Below the pieces are notes generated by a model that was given only the letters and a program-made list of their open reading frames with translations, was not told where the DNA came from and searched no databases. Positions 24,541 through 32,807 of a stretch of DNA of 64,000 bases are shown piece by piece. The stretch covers positions 620,001 through 684,000 of the forward strand of contig CAXNLE010000002.1 in assembly GCA_964203235.1 (NCBI GenBank). Reading direction: 5' to 3'. The position numbers and the translations under genes were made by a program. Numbering within the stretch: position 1 is the stretch's first letter; each line of letters starts with the position of its first letter. This DNA comes from BACL27 sp964203235 (GTDB taxonomy: Bacteria; Actinomycetota; Acidimicrobiia; Acidimicrobiales; Ilumatobacteraceae).

Positions 24541-25247
24541 CTAGTTAAAAACAGTTTCTTCCAGTCTTGAATATCCTTGGTCAATCCAGCTCTGATTGCA
24601 GCGAGAACATCACCACGCAAACGATTCTTGCTCGCTGAATGTGCCGCAGCATTTAGCGCAGTACTCGATTTTGCAAACTCAACTGCCGCGGGCATCAGTT
24701 CAGCCTCAGTGGCCACGACCCGATCAACGAAGCCTGTCTCGACACCATTTTCAGGAGTAAAAGTTTCGGCGAGAAGAACTGCCCGCGAAAGTGCAGCTGG
24801 TGTAATTCGTTGACGTAAAATTTCTATAGTCGAATGCGGCATCGTCATGCCGATCGCTACTTCATTAGCGAGATATTTATAGTTACCGGCTACCCCAATT
24901 CGATAGTCACAACTTTGCAAGAGAAAAACACCCATTGCAATTGCATGACCCGGACATGCGATTATTACTGGGCTCGGAAAGCTGAGCAGCCGTATTGCTA
25001 ATTCAATACCACCATTCAGCATGTCAAAAGCTGGTTGACCACTAGCAGTGAGCGTCTTCAAATCAAATCCAGCAGACAGGATGCCCGAGCGACCGGTTAA
25101 CACAACTGGAAGTCTTGCATCGAGTGCTTCATCAAGCGCCACATTTACGGCCGCTTGCATTGAAATCGATAGAGCATTTGCTTTACCGTCATCCATCGTG
25201 ATGACAGCGACTCCGTCACTGACTACAAAAGTTGCGGGATTATCCAT
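24537..25247 (-). CDS. enoyl-CoA hydratase/isomerase family (crotonase) protein
   Basis: 236-residue crotonase-fold protein. The N-terminal DGVAVITMDDGKANALS strand-turn, the oxyanion-hole regions SAGFDLK (about residues 59-65) and CPGHAIAMGVFLLQSCDYRIG (about 98-118), and the later ANEVAIGMTMP segment fit the family. The usual catalytic Glu positions are not obvious, since the second block lacks the standard A-x-G-G-G-x-E pattern, so the exact reaction (hydration, isomerisation or thioester hydrolysis) is uncertain. It is slightly shorter than typical 255-residue members. It is followed on the same strand by the trhO tail and SDR segment, and it begins 2 bp after the SRPBCC copy-2 stop, so those two are likely co-transcribed. 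Confidence 0.88.
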   Translation of the reverse strand: MDNPATFVVSDGVAVITMDDGKANALSISMQAAVNVALDEALDARLPVVLTGRSGILSAGFDLKTLTASGQPAFDMLNGGIELAIRLLSFPSPVIIACPGHAIAMGVFLLQSCDYRIGVAGNYKYLANEVAIGMTMPHSTIEILRQRITPAALSRAVLLAETFTPENGVETGFVDRVVATEAELMPAAVEFAKSSTALNAAAHSASKNRLRGDVLAAIRAGLTKDIQDWKKLFLTS

Positions 25248-25249
25248 AA

Positions 25250-25708
25250 TTATTTAACTGCTTTTAGCAAGTTGTCGAGCGTGACACCCATAGTGCGAAG
25301 GTTGTGAGTAGCACGGTCTTCCACTCCACTGATGTCCTTGCCAAACGGTGCAAATTGTTCCCAATGAGTACCCGCAACCCACGCATGTGTCAAACGACAG
25401 CCGTTCGGTGTTGGTTCAATTTCATACACCCAATCACATAAATGATTTTCTTTGTAATTGAGAACGAACATAAACTTCTTTGGTGCATCACAAACTTCCA
25501 CACTCACCGTTGCCTGCCATGACTTGTCGCCATTCTTGTTGTTTCCTCTAAATTTTGCACCTACAGCAGCACACGTAGCGCCGTCGAGCCACTCTCCTCC
25601 CAGGTTTTCTGGTGACCACTCACCCATGCGAGGCAAGTCGGTTACCAATGCCCACACTTTTTCAGGGGATGCTGAAACTTCTCGTACTACCGCCACTTTG
25701 TAAGTCAT
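25250..25708 (-). CDS. SRPBCC-family protein, copy 2
   Basis: 152-residue START/Bet v1-like protein, paralogous to copy 1 at 22885-23352. Both begin MTY-x-VAVVREV-x-ASPEKVW and share the LPRMGEWSPEN block, the CDAPKKF strand and the CDWV-x-EIEP strand. It ends cleanly at ...LDNLLKAVK, which is probably the ancestral C-terminus. ATG 25708 was chosen over 25738 because it matches the paralogue; minus-strand TAAATT (25715-25720) lies 6 nt upstream. It is followed after 2 bp by the crotonase gene. Likely a ligand-binding protein; the ligand is unknown. Confidence 0.9.
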   Translation of the reverse strand: MTYKVAVVREVSASPEKVWALVTDLPRMGEWSPENLGGEWLDGATCAAVGAKFRGNNKNGDKSWQATVSVEVCDAPKKFMFVLNYKENHLCDWVYEIEPTPNGCRLTHAWVAGTHWEQFAPFGKDISGVEDRATHNLRTMGVTLDNLLKAVK

Positions 25709-25734
25709 GAGACTTAATTTAGTCGCCCCAGTGG

Positions 25735-27930
25735 TCACTTATAAACGAGCGCAACAGGCAAAGCTTCTGGGTCACCTGAGAACTGACCGATTTCGCAGTT
25801 CCATAATCCTTGTTCAACGAACCAACTGTGATTTTGAATATCGCGTGTGGCGAAGTTTTGAAACGGTGCCTCACATTCAACCTGCAAAGTTTCACCCGCA
25901 CGAACTTCAACACGTTTGAACGCGACCAGTCTTCGTTTCGGTCGCTCAATCACTGAGTTGTTGCGACCTGCATAAATTTGCACGACTGTTGCGCCATCGC
26001 TTGAACCGACATTGCGAACCGCACAGCGAAACTTCACCGTTTCAGAAACTTCAATTTCAACGTTTGAAAAAGAAAAGTTCGTGTAACTGCACCCATAACC
26101 AAACGGAAACATCGGTTTGTTACCGTCACGATCGAGTTTCCATTGTCCGTGCCAATAATCGTAAGTAATACTTCTGGCGTCGCGATCAAAAAATGGTAAG
26201 TGTGATTCGTCATTCGGAATCACAAACGGCAAACGCCCCGACGGATTTACTGCGCCAGACAAAATGTTGGCCAGTGCACGACCGCCATTGCTTCCGCTGT
26301 ACCAACCCATCAACACTGCCGGTACTTCGTTGATCCACTCTGACATCACAACTGCACTGCCCGCGACAATCACAACTATGACTCTCGGTTGTACTTTTGC
26401 AACAGCGTGAATCAATTGAACATCAGCATCTAACAAACGAAGTGATTCTCTATCACCGCCAATTGAGAACGTGCCGTTTCGCGATTTAATCCGCAATTCA
26501 TCTGGCGCATAGTGATGGTTTTCAATCATGTAGTTTTTATATTCGCTCGCTAATTCTGGATCATCTTGCCTCGGAATCAGCGCAGCCATCGAAACAGTGT
26601 CTGGCGAGTCACCAATAAATTCACCTTCTTCTTCTCTTGTGTAGCCAACAACAACAATTGCTACGTCAGACTGCTTGGCCTGCTGCACCTGAGCTTCAAG
26701 AGTGGCCTGTGATTGGTAAATGATTTCGCAATGAGAGAAGTGTTCGCTAATGCCTTGCAACGGGGTCACAACATTTGGGGCCATCACATCGCTGCTGCCA
26801 CCGTCGCCGATGTTGCGCACCCCTGCAAGGCGACCAACGACGGCAATTTTTGAATTATTTTTCAGATTCAGGGGCAACAAAATTGCGCCATCAACACTTT
26901 CGTTCTTTAACAACACCATTGACTTCTCGGCGACTTCTTGACTAAGAAGCACGTGTTCACTGCACAGCAAAACAGAACGATCACTGACTGGTAACTTTCC
27001 AACTCCAAACTTCAGCATTGTTGTCAAAGTGCGCGTAACTGCACTGGCGACAAGTTCTTCGGTGACGAGACCGTCTGATAGCGCGGCAACAATTGGCGCA
27101 TTTCTAATCATCCGATAAGGCATTTCAACATCAAGACCAGCGTGTAACGACTGCACACCATCGTGCACTCCAAAAATCCAGTCTGAAATAACAAAACCCG
27201 CAAAGCCCCATTCACGGCGCAAGATATCTTCAAGTAAAACTTTGTTCTGGCTGCACCATTCGCCGTTCACAGAGTTGTATGCCGTCATTACGCAGGCGAC
27301 ACCTTCGTCGACAATGTGTTTGAAATGAGGAAGATACACCTCGTGCAGTGCACGTTCGTCGACTTTTACATCTACGCCGAATCTTGCGTTTTCCATTGAG
27401 TTGAGTGCAAAGTGTTTCAGCGTTGCCATCACATGTCGTTGCGCACCACGAGTAAGACTTGCGCCCATCTCTCCAACATGGTGCGGGTCTTCGCCATAAG
27501 TTTCTTGTGCTCGTCCCCATGCTGGATGTCGCAATAGGTTCACACATATTCCGCCGTAGAGGTCTGCGCCAATTGCACGAAGTTCTTTGCCGATCGCATC
27601 GCCAACTCGCACTTCTAGTTCTGGGTCAAAAGTTGCTCCGCGCGCCATCGAAACCGGAAACGCAGTTGCTTCGCCAACTACGAGACCACGAGGTCCGTCA
27701 GAAAAGTGAAAACCAGGTATGCCGAGTCGGTCGATTTTCGCTGCTCTGAAAGGACGACTGTGATAGCCACCCGTTGTTATATCTTTTATGCCCACCCAAA
27801 ACGGAACTCCGCCGTCTAAGCAATGAATCTTTTCGTCAAGCGTCATTAACGCAACAAGTTCGGCGGCGGCTAATTCGGGCTTAGTTCCGGTTTTGGTTTT
27901 TTCAAGTGCAAGTTCATACGCAGTTGCCAC
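25735..27930 (-). CDS. glycoside hydrolase family 3 (beta-glucosidase-like)
   Basis: 731-residue GH3 enzyme without a signal peptide, so probably intracellular. The N-terminal TIM-barrel domain carries the nucleophile D250 in GFVISDW. The (alpha/beta)6 domain begins near residue 335 with IVLLKNE-like wording and includes KIAVVGRLAG and DVAIVVVGYTREEEGE. A C-terminal fibronectin-III-like domain (about 640-731) with FPFGYGCSYTNF completes the three-domain layout of beta-glucosidases and xylosidases. Start GTG 27930 has TAGTCT (complement of 27937-27942) 6 nt upstream, consistent with a leaderless transcript. Likely role: cleavage of imported beta-linked oligosaccharides or glycosides. Specificity unknown. 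Confidence 0.94.
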   Translation of the reverse strand: MATAYELALEKTKTGTKPELAAAELVALMTLDEKIHCLDGGVPFWVGIKDITTGGYHSRPFRAAKIDRLGIPGFHFSDGPRGLVVGEATAFPVSMARGATFDPELEVRVGDAIGKELRAIGADLYGGICVNLLRHPAWGRAQETYGEDPHHVGEMGASLTRGAQRHVMATLKHFALNSMENARFGVDVKVDERALHEVYLPHFKHIVDEGVACVMTAYNSVNGEWCSQNKVLLEDILRREWGFAGFVISDWIFGVHDGVQSLHAGLDVEMPYRMIRNAPIVAALSDGLVTEELVASAVTRTLTTMLKFGVGKLPVSDRSVLLCSEHVLLSQEVAEKSMVLLKNESVDGAILLPLNLKNNSKIAVVGRLAGVRNIGDGGSSDVMAPNVVTPLQGISEHFSHCEIIYQSQATLEAQVQQAKQSDVAIVVVGYTREEEGEFIGDSPDTVSMAALIPRQDDPELASEYKNYMIENHHYAPDELRIKSRNGTFSIGGDRESLRLLDADVQLIHAVAKVQPRVIVVIVAGSAVVMSEWINEVPAVLMGWYSGSNGGRALANILSGAVNPSGRLPFVIPNDESHLPFFDRDARSITYDYWHGQWKLDRDGNKPMFPFGYGCSYTNFSFSNVEIEVSETVKFRCAVRNVGSSDGATVVQIYAGRNNSVIERPKRRLVAFKRVEVRAGETLQVECEAPFQNFATRDIQNHSWFVEQGLWNCEIGQFSGDPEALPVALVYK

Positions 27931-27996
27931 GTGACGAGACTAGTTGTTGAATTTAACTCGCCGAAAGCAGCACAGAGGATTCTTAATCCATTGATC

Positions 27997-28002
27997 TAAA
28001 GT
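27997..28002 (+). promoter_or_regulatory. putative -10 box of the gene at 28009
   Basis: TAAAGT ends exactly 6 nt before GTG 28009, with no ribosome binding site between; a leaderless transcript is likely. Confidence 0.45.
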
Positions 28003-28008
28003 TTTAGC

Positions 28009-29280
28009 GTGAGCGGATATTGGAGAAGTTCTTGGTCAAGCGAAGATGGCGGACCGCAACGTCTTCAGATTGCTAGCAATGCGCTCATCCCAAAAATTTC
28101 GGCTAGTAGCCAACTCGATGTGATTTCGCGCGACGCCATTGCCTTAACGATGGCCGTCGTAGGACCTAGTGATGAACTTTTTCTCCAACGGTTTATACCT
28201 GGGCCAGTTGTCGTCTCGTGGATTGAAAAAATTAATCCAGTGACGCTTGAGGTCATAACCGAATCTGAAAAATTAGCTGGCGGCCCAATGTGGCCGGGCG
28301 GAATTGCGGCGCACGCCAACGGTTCGCTATACGTCGTGTTCGGTAGCCATGCACACCGCTTGTCAACAGATCTGAAAGTCATTGCTTCTGTCGAGTTGCC
28401 ACGTGTTCGGCCGTATAACAGTTTCGTGATTTTGCCGAGTGGACACTTAGCAACCAAAGATTTCTCGGGTGCGTTACCCGGTCAACCCAACGGCACACCA
28501 ATGAGTCCAACTGAGTTGCTTATTCTCGACCCTGAAGATTTGCAAATCGTCGAACGATTTGAACTTGCTGAACCCTCAATTGCTCGACTCTCTGCTGACG
28601 GAAATGATCTTTACGTTGTCGGTGATTATTCGTTGATACGTGTGTTCTGGCGCGATAAAAAATTAAGCGTTGATAATACATTTGATGCTCGCTACCGAAC
28701 TCTCGAAGGTCAAACTTTCGGTTGGGATGCAGTCATCACTGATAATGACGCGTGGTTTTTGGATAATGGCGAAGGCACACAGCTCTTCACAGGTTCGTTT
28801 CGAGGTGTTGGTATTTCGTCAGCACCATTGCATCTCGTGCGCGTCAATAAAAAGTCGGGAAGGGTAACGCTCGCTGAGATTTGCGGATTGTCAAACGGGA
28901 TCATTGCCAATCCTCCAGTTGTTGACATCAAGCGCCAAATCGTGGTCGGTTTCGATAGCGGAAACGGTGTGATCAGTGGCTTTGACTATGACGAAGATTC
29001 GATCACACGCCGCTGGAGTCGCGAGCAGAATCATGCCTGTCATATGTTGTTGTCGCCCGAGTCAGGACAAATTATTACCGCAGATTATCGACCCGAACTT
29101 GGTTGCGAACAAGTTGTCGTGCTTGACATCACAACTGGCGAAGAGGTGGCACGAGTATCAACAACTAGTCCGATTCAATCAGCGGTATTTCCTGCCGTCG
29201 GATCTCACGGTGATATTTATTGGTGCAGCATGTCGACTATCACGCGAATCTCAGTTCACAACGCAGAACAATCCGAATAG
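28009..29280 (+). CDS. uncharacterised beta-propeller-like protein
   Basis: 423-residue protein of unknown function. It has no signal peptide or membrane helix. The sequence is built of repeated short beta-strand blocks with hydrophobic-Gly-Asp turns (LYVVFGSHAHRLS, LYVVGDYSLIRV, IVVGFDSGNGVISGFDYD, IITADYRPELGCEQVVVLDI), the pattern of a six- or seven-bladed propeller of the PQQ/SMP-30/lactonase sort. No catalytic motif could be named. The GTG start is supported by a hexamer 6 nt upstream. It is divergent from the GH3 gene (78 bp apart) and convergent with the malic enzyme gene. Carbohydrate or lactone handling is possible, but only by context. Confidence 0.75.
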   Translation: MSGYWRSSWSSEDGGPQRLQIASNALIPKISASSQLDVISRDAIALTMAVVGPSDELFLQRFIPGPVVVSWIEKINPVTLEVITESEKLAGGPMWPGGIAAHANGSLYVVFGSHAHRLSTDLKVIASVELPRVRPYNSFVILPSGHLATKDFSGALPGQPNGTPMSPTELLILDPEDLQIVERFELAEPSIARLSADGNDLYVVGDYSLIRVFWRDKKLSVDNTFDARYRTLEGQTFGWDAVITDNDAWFLDNGEGTQLFTGSFRGVGISSAPLHLVRVNKKSGRVTLAEICGLSNGIIANPPVVDIKRQIVVGFDSGNGVISGFDYDEDSITRRWSREQNHACHMLLSPESGQIITADYRPELGCEQVVVLDITTGEEVARVSTTSPIQSAVFPAVGSHGDIYWCSMSTITRISVHNAEQSE

Positions 29281-29299
29281 CCCGAGTAACAAAAAATTT

Positions 29300-30706
29300 C
29301 TACGACTTGCGGATGACGCCATCTTTCACCGCTGCGGCGGCGACCGCTGGCGCAACACGTTGAACAATGGTCCGATCAAACACTGATGGCACCACAAAAT
29401 CTGGCGACAATTGGGCATCGGTTACCGACTCGGCAATGGCGATTGCGGCCGCTAATTTCATACCCTCGGTAATGTCTGTTGCATTTGCGTCAAGTGCGCC
29501 ACGAAAGATGCCAGGGAATGCAAGCACGTTATTAATTTGATTCGGATAATCACTACGACCTGTTGCCATGACGGCAGCAAGACCATCTACCTGCTCTGGA
29601 CGAATCTCTGGGTTTGGGTTAGCCATCGCAAAAACAATGGGGTTCTTTGCCATCGATCGCACATCAGCTGCAGTAACTAGATCGGGCCCACTCACTCCGA
29701 CAAATACGTCTGCGCCTTTCATGACGTCACTAATCGATCCCATTTTTCGCGAAGAATTTGTGTTTGCGGCGAACCACTCTTTTGCAGAGTTCATTTCACC
29801 TCGACCGGTATAAATGGCACCCACGCGATCACAACCAATGACATCGCCAATGCCGGCATTGAGAAGAATCTTGCCAATGGCAACACCTGCAGCACCGACG
29901 CCAGCGATGACAACCGTGAGGTCTTCCATTTTCTTGCCTGTGATTTTCAGAGAATTCCACAGCGCCGCCAATGTCACCACTGCTGTGCCATGTTGGTCGT
30001 CGTGAAACACAGGAATGTCAAGACTTGCTCGCAGCCGTTCTTCAATTTCGAAACACTCGGGTGCTTTTATATCTTCCAAATTTATTCCACCAAATGTTGG
30101 CGCAATGCGCTGCACAAAATCAACGACCTCATCAGCAGTGCGCGCATTTATGCAAATAGGAAATCCGTTTACTCCACCAAACTCTTTAAACAGCAATGCC
30201 TTACCTTCCATGACAGGCATTGCACCCTCTGGGCCGATGTCACCAAGTCCAAGCACTGCTGTGCCATTGCTAACAATTGCAACCGTGTTTTTTCGAATGG
30301 TGTACTTATGCGAGAGCAATGGATCGTTTTCAATTGCAGTACAAACACGAGCAACACCCGGCGTGTATGCCATTGACAAATCATCTCGATCGTTCACAGG
30401 AGCCGTGCTGATGACTTCAATCTTTCCGGCCTCATGCATGCGAAGGGTTCGGTCCCACCAATCAAGAACTGTTATGCCATCTAGTTTTTGCACCGCAGCA
30501 ACAACTGCAGCTTGATGCGCTTCATTTCGACAATGCACAACAAGACTTCGACGAAGCACCGGGCCACGAACATCAAAACCATCAAGGGCTCCAATGTTTC
30601 CGCCTGCCTCGCCAATGGCGGCACACAACCGCCCAAGCGTGCCGGGCACATTGTCGAGCTGACAATCAAGAGCGATTGAAAATGCAGCGTTAGGGCGAAT
30701 TGACAT
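29300..30706 (-). CDS. NAD-dependent malic enzyme with N-terminal ACT domain
   Basis: 468-residue cytoplasmic enzyme that decarboxylates malate to pyruvate. An ACT domain (about 8-85: ALDCQLDNVPGTLGRLCAAIGEAGG) precedes the malic domain, which shows YTPGVARVC, the catalytic lysine region MEGKALLFKEFGG and the metal-binding EDIKAPECFEIEERL with FHDDQHGTA. The NAD domain has IAGVGAAGVAIGKIL. An ACT-malic enzyme fusion is common in actinobacteria and suggests allosteric control by an amino acid. The length fits this group. It lies 36 bp downstream of an acyl-CoA dehydrogenase gene on the same strand; a shared role in feeding acetyl-CoA metabolism is plausible but not proven. Confidence 0.95.
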   Translation of the reverse strand: MSIRPNAAFSIALDCQLDNVPGTLGRLCAAIGEAGGNIGALDGFDVRGPVLRRSLVVHCRNEAHQAAVVAAVQKLDGITVLDWWDRTLRMHEAGKIEVISTAPVNDRDDLSMAYTPGVARVCTAIENDPLLSHKYTIRKNTVAIVSNGTAVLGLGDIGPEGAMPVMEGKALLFKEFGGVNGFPICINARTADEVVDFVQRIAPTFGGINLEDIKAPECFEIEERLRASLDIPVFHDDQHGTAVVTLAALWNSLKITGKKMEDLTVVIAGVGAAGVAIGKILLNAGIGDVIGCDRVGAIYTGRGEMNSAKEWFAANTNSSRKMGSISDVMKGADVFVGVSGPDLVTAADVRSMAKNPIVFAMANPNPEIRPEQVDGLAAVMATGRSDYPNQINNVLAFPGIFRGALDANATDITEGMKLAAAIAIAESVTDAQLSPDFVVPSVFDRTIVQRVAPAVAAAAVKDGVIRKS

Positions 30707-30742
30707 ATAGCTCGTCTACGTTACGGACTTGGCAACCAGTTT

Positions 30743-31954
30743 TTATTCGACGCGCAAGCCAGAGATTGCACGAGCAATTACTAGTTGTTGTATCTCTGAG
30801 GTGCCTTCGAAGATGGTGTGAATCTTGGCGTCACGGTGCCAACGCTCTACTGGGTATTCACGCGTGTAGCCATAACCACCAAGAATTTGAATCGCATCAT
30901 TTGTGACTCTGACGGCCATCTCTGATGCGTAGTACTTGCTTTGTGACCCTTCGGCGTTTTTGTAGCCGCCGTTTTTAGCAAGCCACGACGCACGCCAAAT
31001 CAGCAATCGTGCCGCATCGATCTCGGTGATCATGTTGGCAAGTTTGAATGCAATTGCCTGATGCATGATGATCGGCTTACCGAATGCCTTGCGCTCTTTG
31101 GCATAGTCAAGTGCAAATTCGTAAGCGGCACGCGCAACACCAAGTGCTTGAGCACCAACGGCTGGTCGCGTTGCTTCAAATGTTGCCATTGCAGGTTGCT
31201 TGCCACTCGAAGTGCCTTCGCGATAGCGCGCGAGTTTTGCGTCAAGTTTTTCTTTGCCACCCAACAGACAACGACCCGGCACGCGAACATCTTCGAGCAC
31301 AACTTCGGCGGTATGGCTGGCACGAATACCGTGCTTCAAATATTTTTGACCCTGCGAAAGGCCTTTAGTTTTTGGCGGCACGATAAAACTCGCTTGGCCA
31401 CGACCTTTAAGTTCTGGATCAACTGCAGCTACGACAACATGAACGTCGGCGATACCACCATTCGTTATCCATGCTTTAGTACCGTTAAGTACCCATTCAT
31501 CATTGGCTTCGTCATATACGGCTCGCGTTCGCAAGTTTGAGACATCGCTACCGGCGTCTGGCTCACTCACGCAGAATGCTCCAAGTTTTACATCATCGGC
31601 GGTGCCATAACACTGCGGCACCCACTCGATCATTTGTTCTGGTGTGCCATTGCCGGCGATACCTGCTGCAGCAAGACCAGATCCCATGATCGCCATGCCG
31701 ATACCAGCATCGCCCCAAAAGATTTCTTCAATCGCAACAACCATCGTCAAACCGGTTGGATCAGCCATTGCGTTCATGATGAAGTCGAGACCGTACAAAC
31801 CGATCTTGGCGGCTTCTTGCACAACGGGAAACGGAAACTCTTCTCGTTCATCCCATTCGTGCGCTACTGGTCGAATTACATCAACTGCAAATTCGTGGAT
31901 CCAGTTTTTGATTTGAAGTTGGTCATCGTTTAGAGCAAGTGAAAAATCAGCCAT
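30743..31954 (-). CDS. acyl-CoA dehydrogenase
   Basis: 403-residue flavoprotein that introduces the C2-C3 double bond into acyl-CoA. FCVSEPDAGSDVSNLRTRA and NGTKAWITNGGIADV are the FAD-binding signatures. The C-terminal helical domain has QILGGYGYTREYPVERWHRDAKIHTIFEGTSE, the canonical end with the catalytic Glu region of medium/short-chain acyl-CoA dehydrogenases. The complete length is normal. Minus-strand TAACTT (31961-31966) lies 6 nt before the ATG at 31954. It is one of two acyl-CoA dehydrogenases in this window; this one is the classical type, the other (16767-18080) is ACAD10/11-like. Confidence 0.95.
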   Translation of the reverse strand: MADFSLALNDDQLQIKNWIHEFAVDVIRPVAHEWDEREEFPFPVVQEAAKIGLYGLDFIMNAMADPTGLTMVVAIEEIFWGDAGIGMAIMGSGLAAAGIAGNGTPEQMIEWVPQCYGTADDVKLGAFCVSEPDAGSDVSNLRTRAVYDEANDEWVLNGTKAWITNGGIADVHVVVAAVDPELKGRGQASFIVPPKTKGLSQGQKYLKHGIRASHTAEVVLEDVRVPGRCLLGGKEKLDAKLARYREGTSSGKQPAMATFEATRPAVGAQALGVARAAYEFALDYAKERKAFGKPIIMHQAIAFKLANMITEIDAARLLIWRASWLAKNGGYKNAEGSQSKYYASEMAVRVTNDAIQILGGYGYTREYPVERWHRDAKIHTIFEGTSEIQQLVIARAISGLRVE

Positions 31955-32010
31955 GGATATAAGTTACCTGCGTAGCAGTTGCAACTAACAAGCGGAAACA
32001 ATTGAATGCA

Positions 32011-32583
32011 TTACGCGCGGCGCAACTTCTGAAGATCAGACTCGAGGTCACGGTCACGCGAATAACCACGCTCAACCACTAGTCGCACTGCATCATGTGC
32101 CCGTTGCCACTCAACCTCGTCAGCCACATGAGCGAGATTGCGCAAATCAGAATGATCAGTTTCTCGACCAGGGGCAACTGACAATAGTTTTAACGCAATT
32201 AAGTGTCCAACTCGAGCCACTGGCAAAATAATTTGTTTTACAACTTCAAGTTGCTCAGCAGCAGCAACAACTTCTGCTTCGATGCCGGATGACGCAATCA
32301 ACAAATCAATACTTGTGTCATCAGAAGTAATGAGTCGAGTCATCGCTAATCTCTTTTGCGCTTCTTGCTCGACTAACGCATCAATGCGAAAACCTAACTT
32401 TGTCAGCGAGTGAACCAGTGCCTCGGCTTGAGTGTCGTTCTGAAGTGCAATAGCAAGATCAACATCGCGTGTGAAACGTGGATCACATCGAACCGAAACT
32501 GCGAGCCCACCAACGAGACAACCCGAAACTCCCTCGCGCCGCAAAAGCGTCAAAACTTCTGACGCTGTGGCAATGAGACTCAC
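32011..32583 (-). CDS. AbiEii/DUF1814-like nucleotidyltransferase, possible toxin
   Basis: 190-residue protein with a minimal nucleotidyltransferase core: LVGGLAVSVRCDPRFTRDVDLAI (about residues 22-44) holds the G-G-x8-10-R-x-T-x-D-x-D-hydrophobic signature, with a third carboxylate around TSIDLLIAS (about 90-98). That arrangement is typical of AbiEii-type toxins and related solitary nucleotidyltransferases. GTG 32583 overlaps the stop of a 57-residue upstream ORF (GTGA overlap), the classic layout of a two-gene toxin-antitoxin operon. A housekeeping transferase cannot be excluded, and toxicity is unproven. Confidence 0.8.
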   Translation of the reverse strand: MSLIATASEVLTLLRREGVSGCLVGGLAVSVRCDPRFTRDVDLAIALQNDTQAEALVHSLTKLGFRIDALVEQEAQKRLAMTRLITSDDTSIDLLIASSGIEAEVVAAAEQLEVVKQIILPVARVGHLIALKLLSVAPGRETDHSDLRNLAHVADEVEWQRAHDAVRLVVERGYSRDRDLESDLQKLRRA

Positions 32584-32753
32584 AGTGCCCTGACGCGCCC
32601 CGGAGCATCAAGTGGTCGATCGTGCAGCCACTTAACCAAAAATTTTTGAATCTGAATTTCATCTGCCTGCGGATTTTCACGACGCAGTTGCTCGCGCTTG
32701 ATCGCCAAGCCTTCAAGATGCATCTGATCAACTGGCGCAAGTGGCGAAATCAC
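32580..32753 (-). CDS. small protein upstream of the nucleotidyltransferase, candidate antitoxin
   Basis: 57-residue ORF from GTG 32751-32753 to TGA 32580-32582. It is preceded by a Shine-Dalgarno-like aagg 2-3 nt from the start and overlaps the next gene through GTGA. The protein is helical and charged (HLEGLAIKREQLRRENP, then QKFLVKWLHDRP), with no recognisable DNA-binding motif. The coding case rests on the overlap and the neighbour; I do not recognise the family. Alternatives are a spurious ORF or the translated leader of the toxin gene. Confidence 0.6.
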   Translation of the reverse strand: MISPLAPVDQMHLEGLAIKREQLRRENPQADEIQIQKFLVKWLHDRPLDAPGRVRAL

Positions 32754-32807
32754 ACCTTAATTCTACGCTCTTGAGTGACTCACAGCGCGGCGTGGTTCGT
32801 ACAACGG

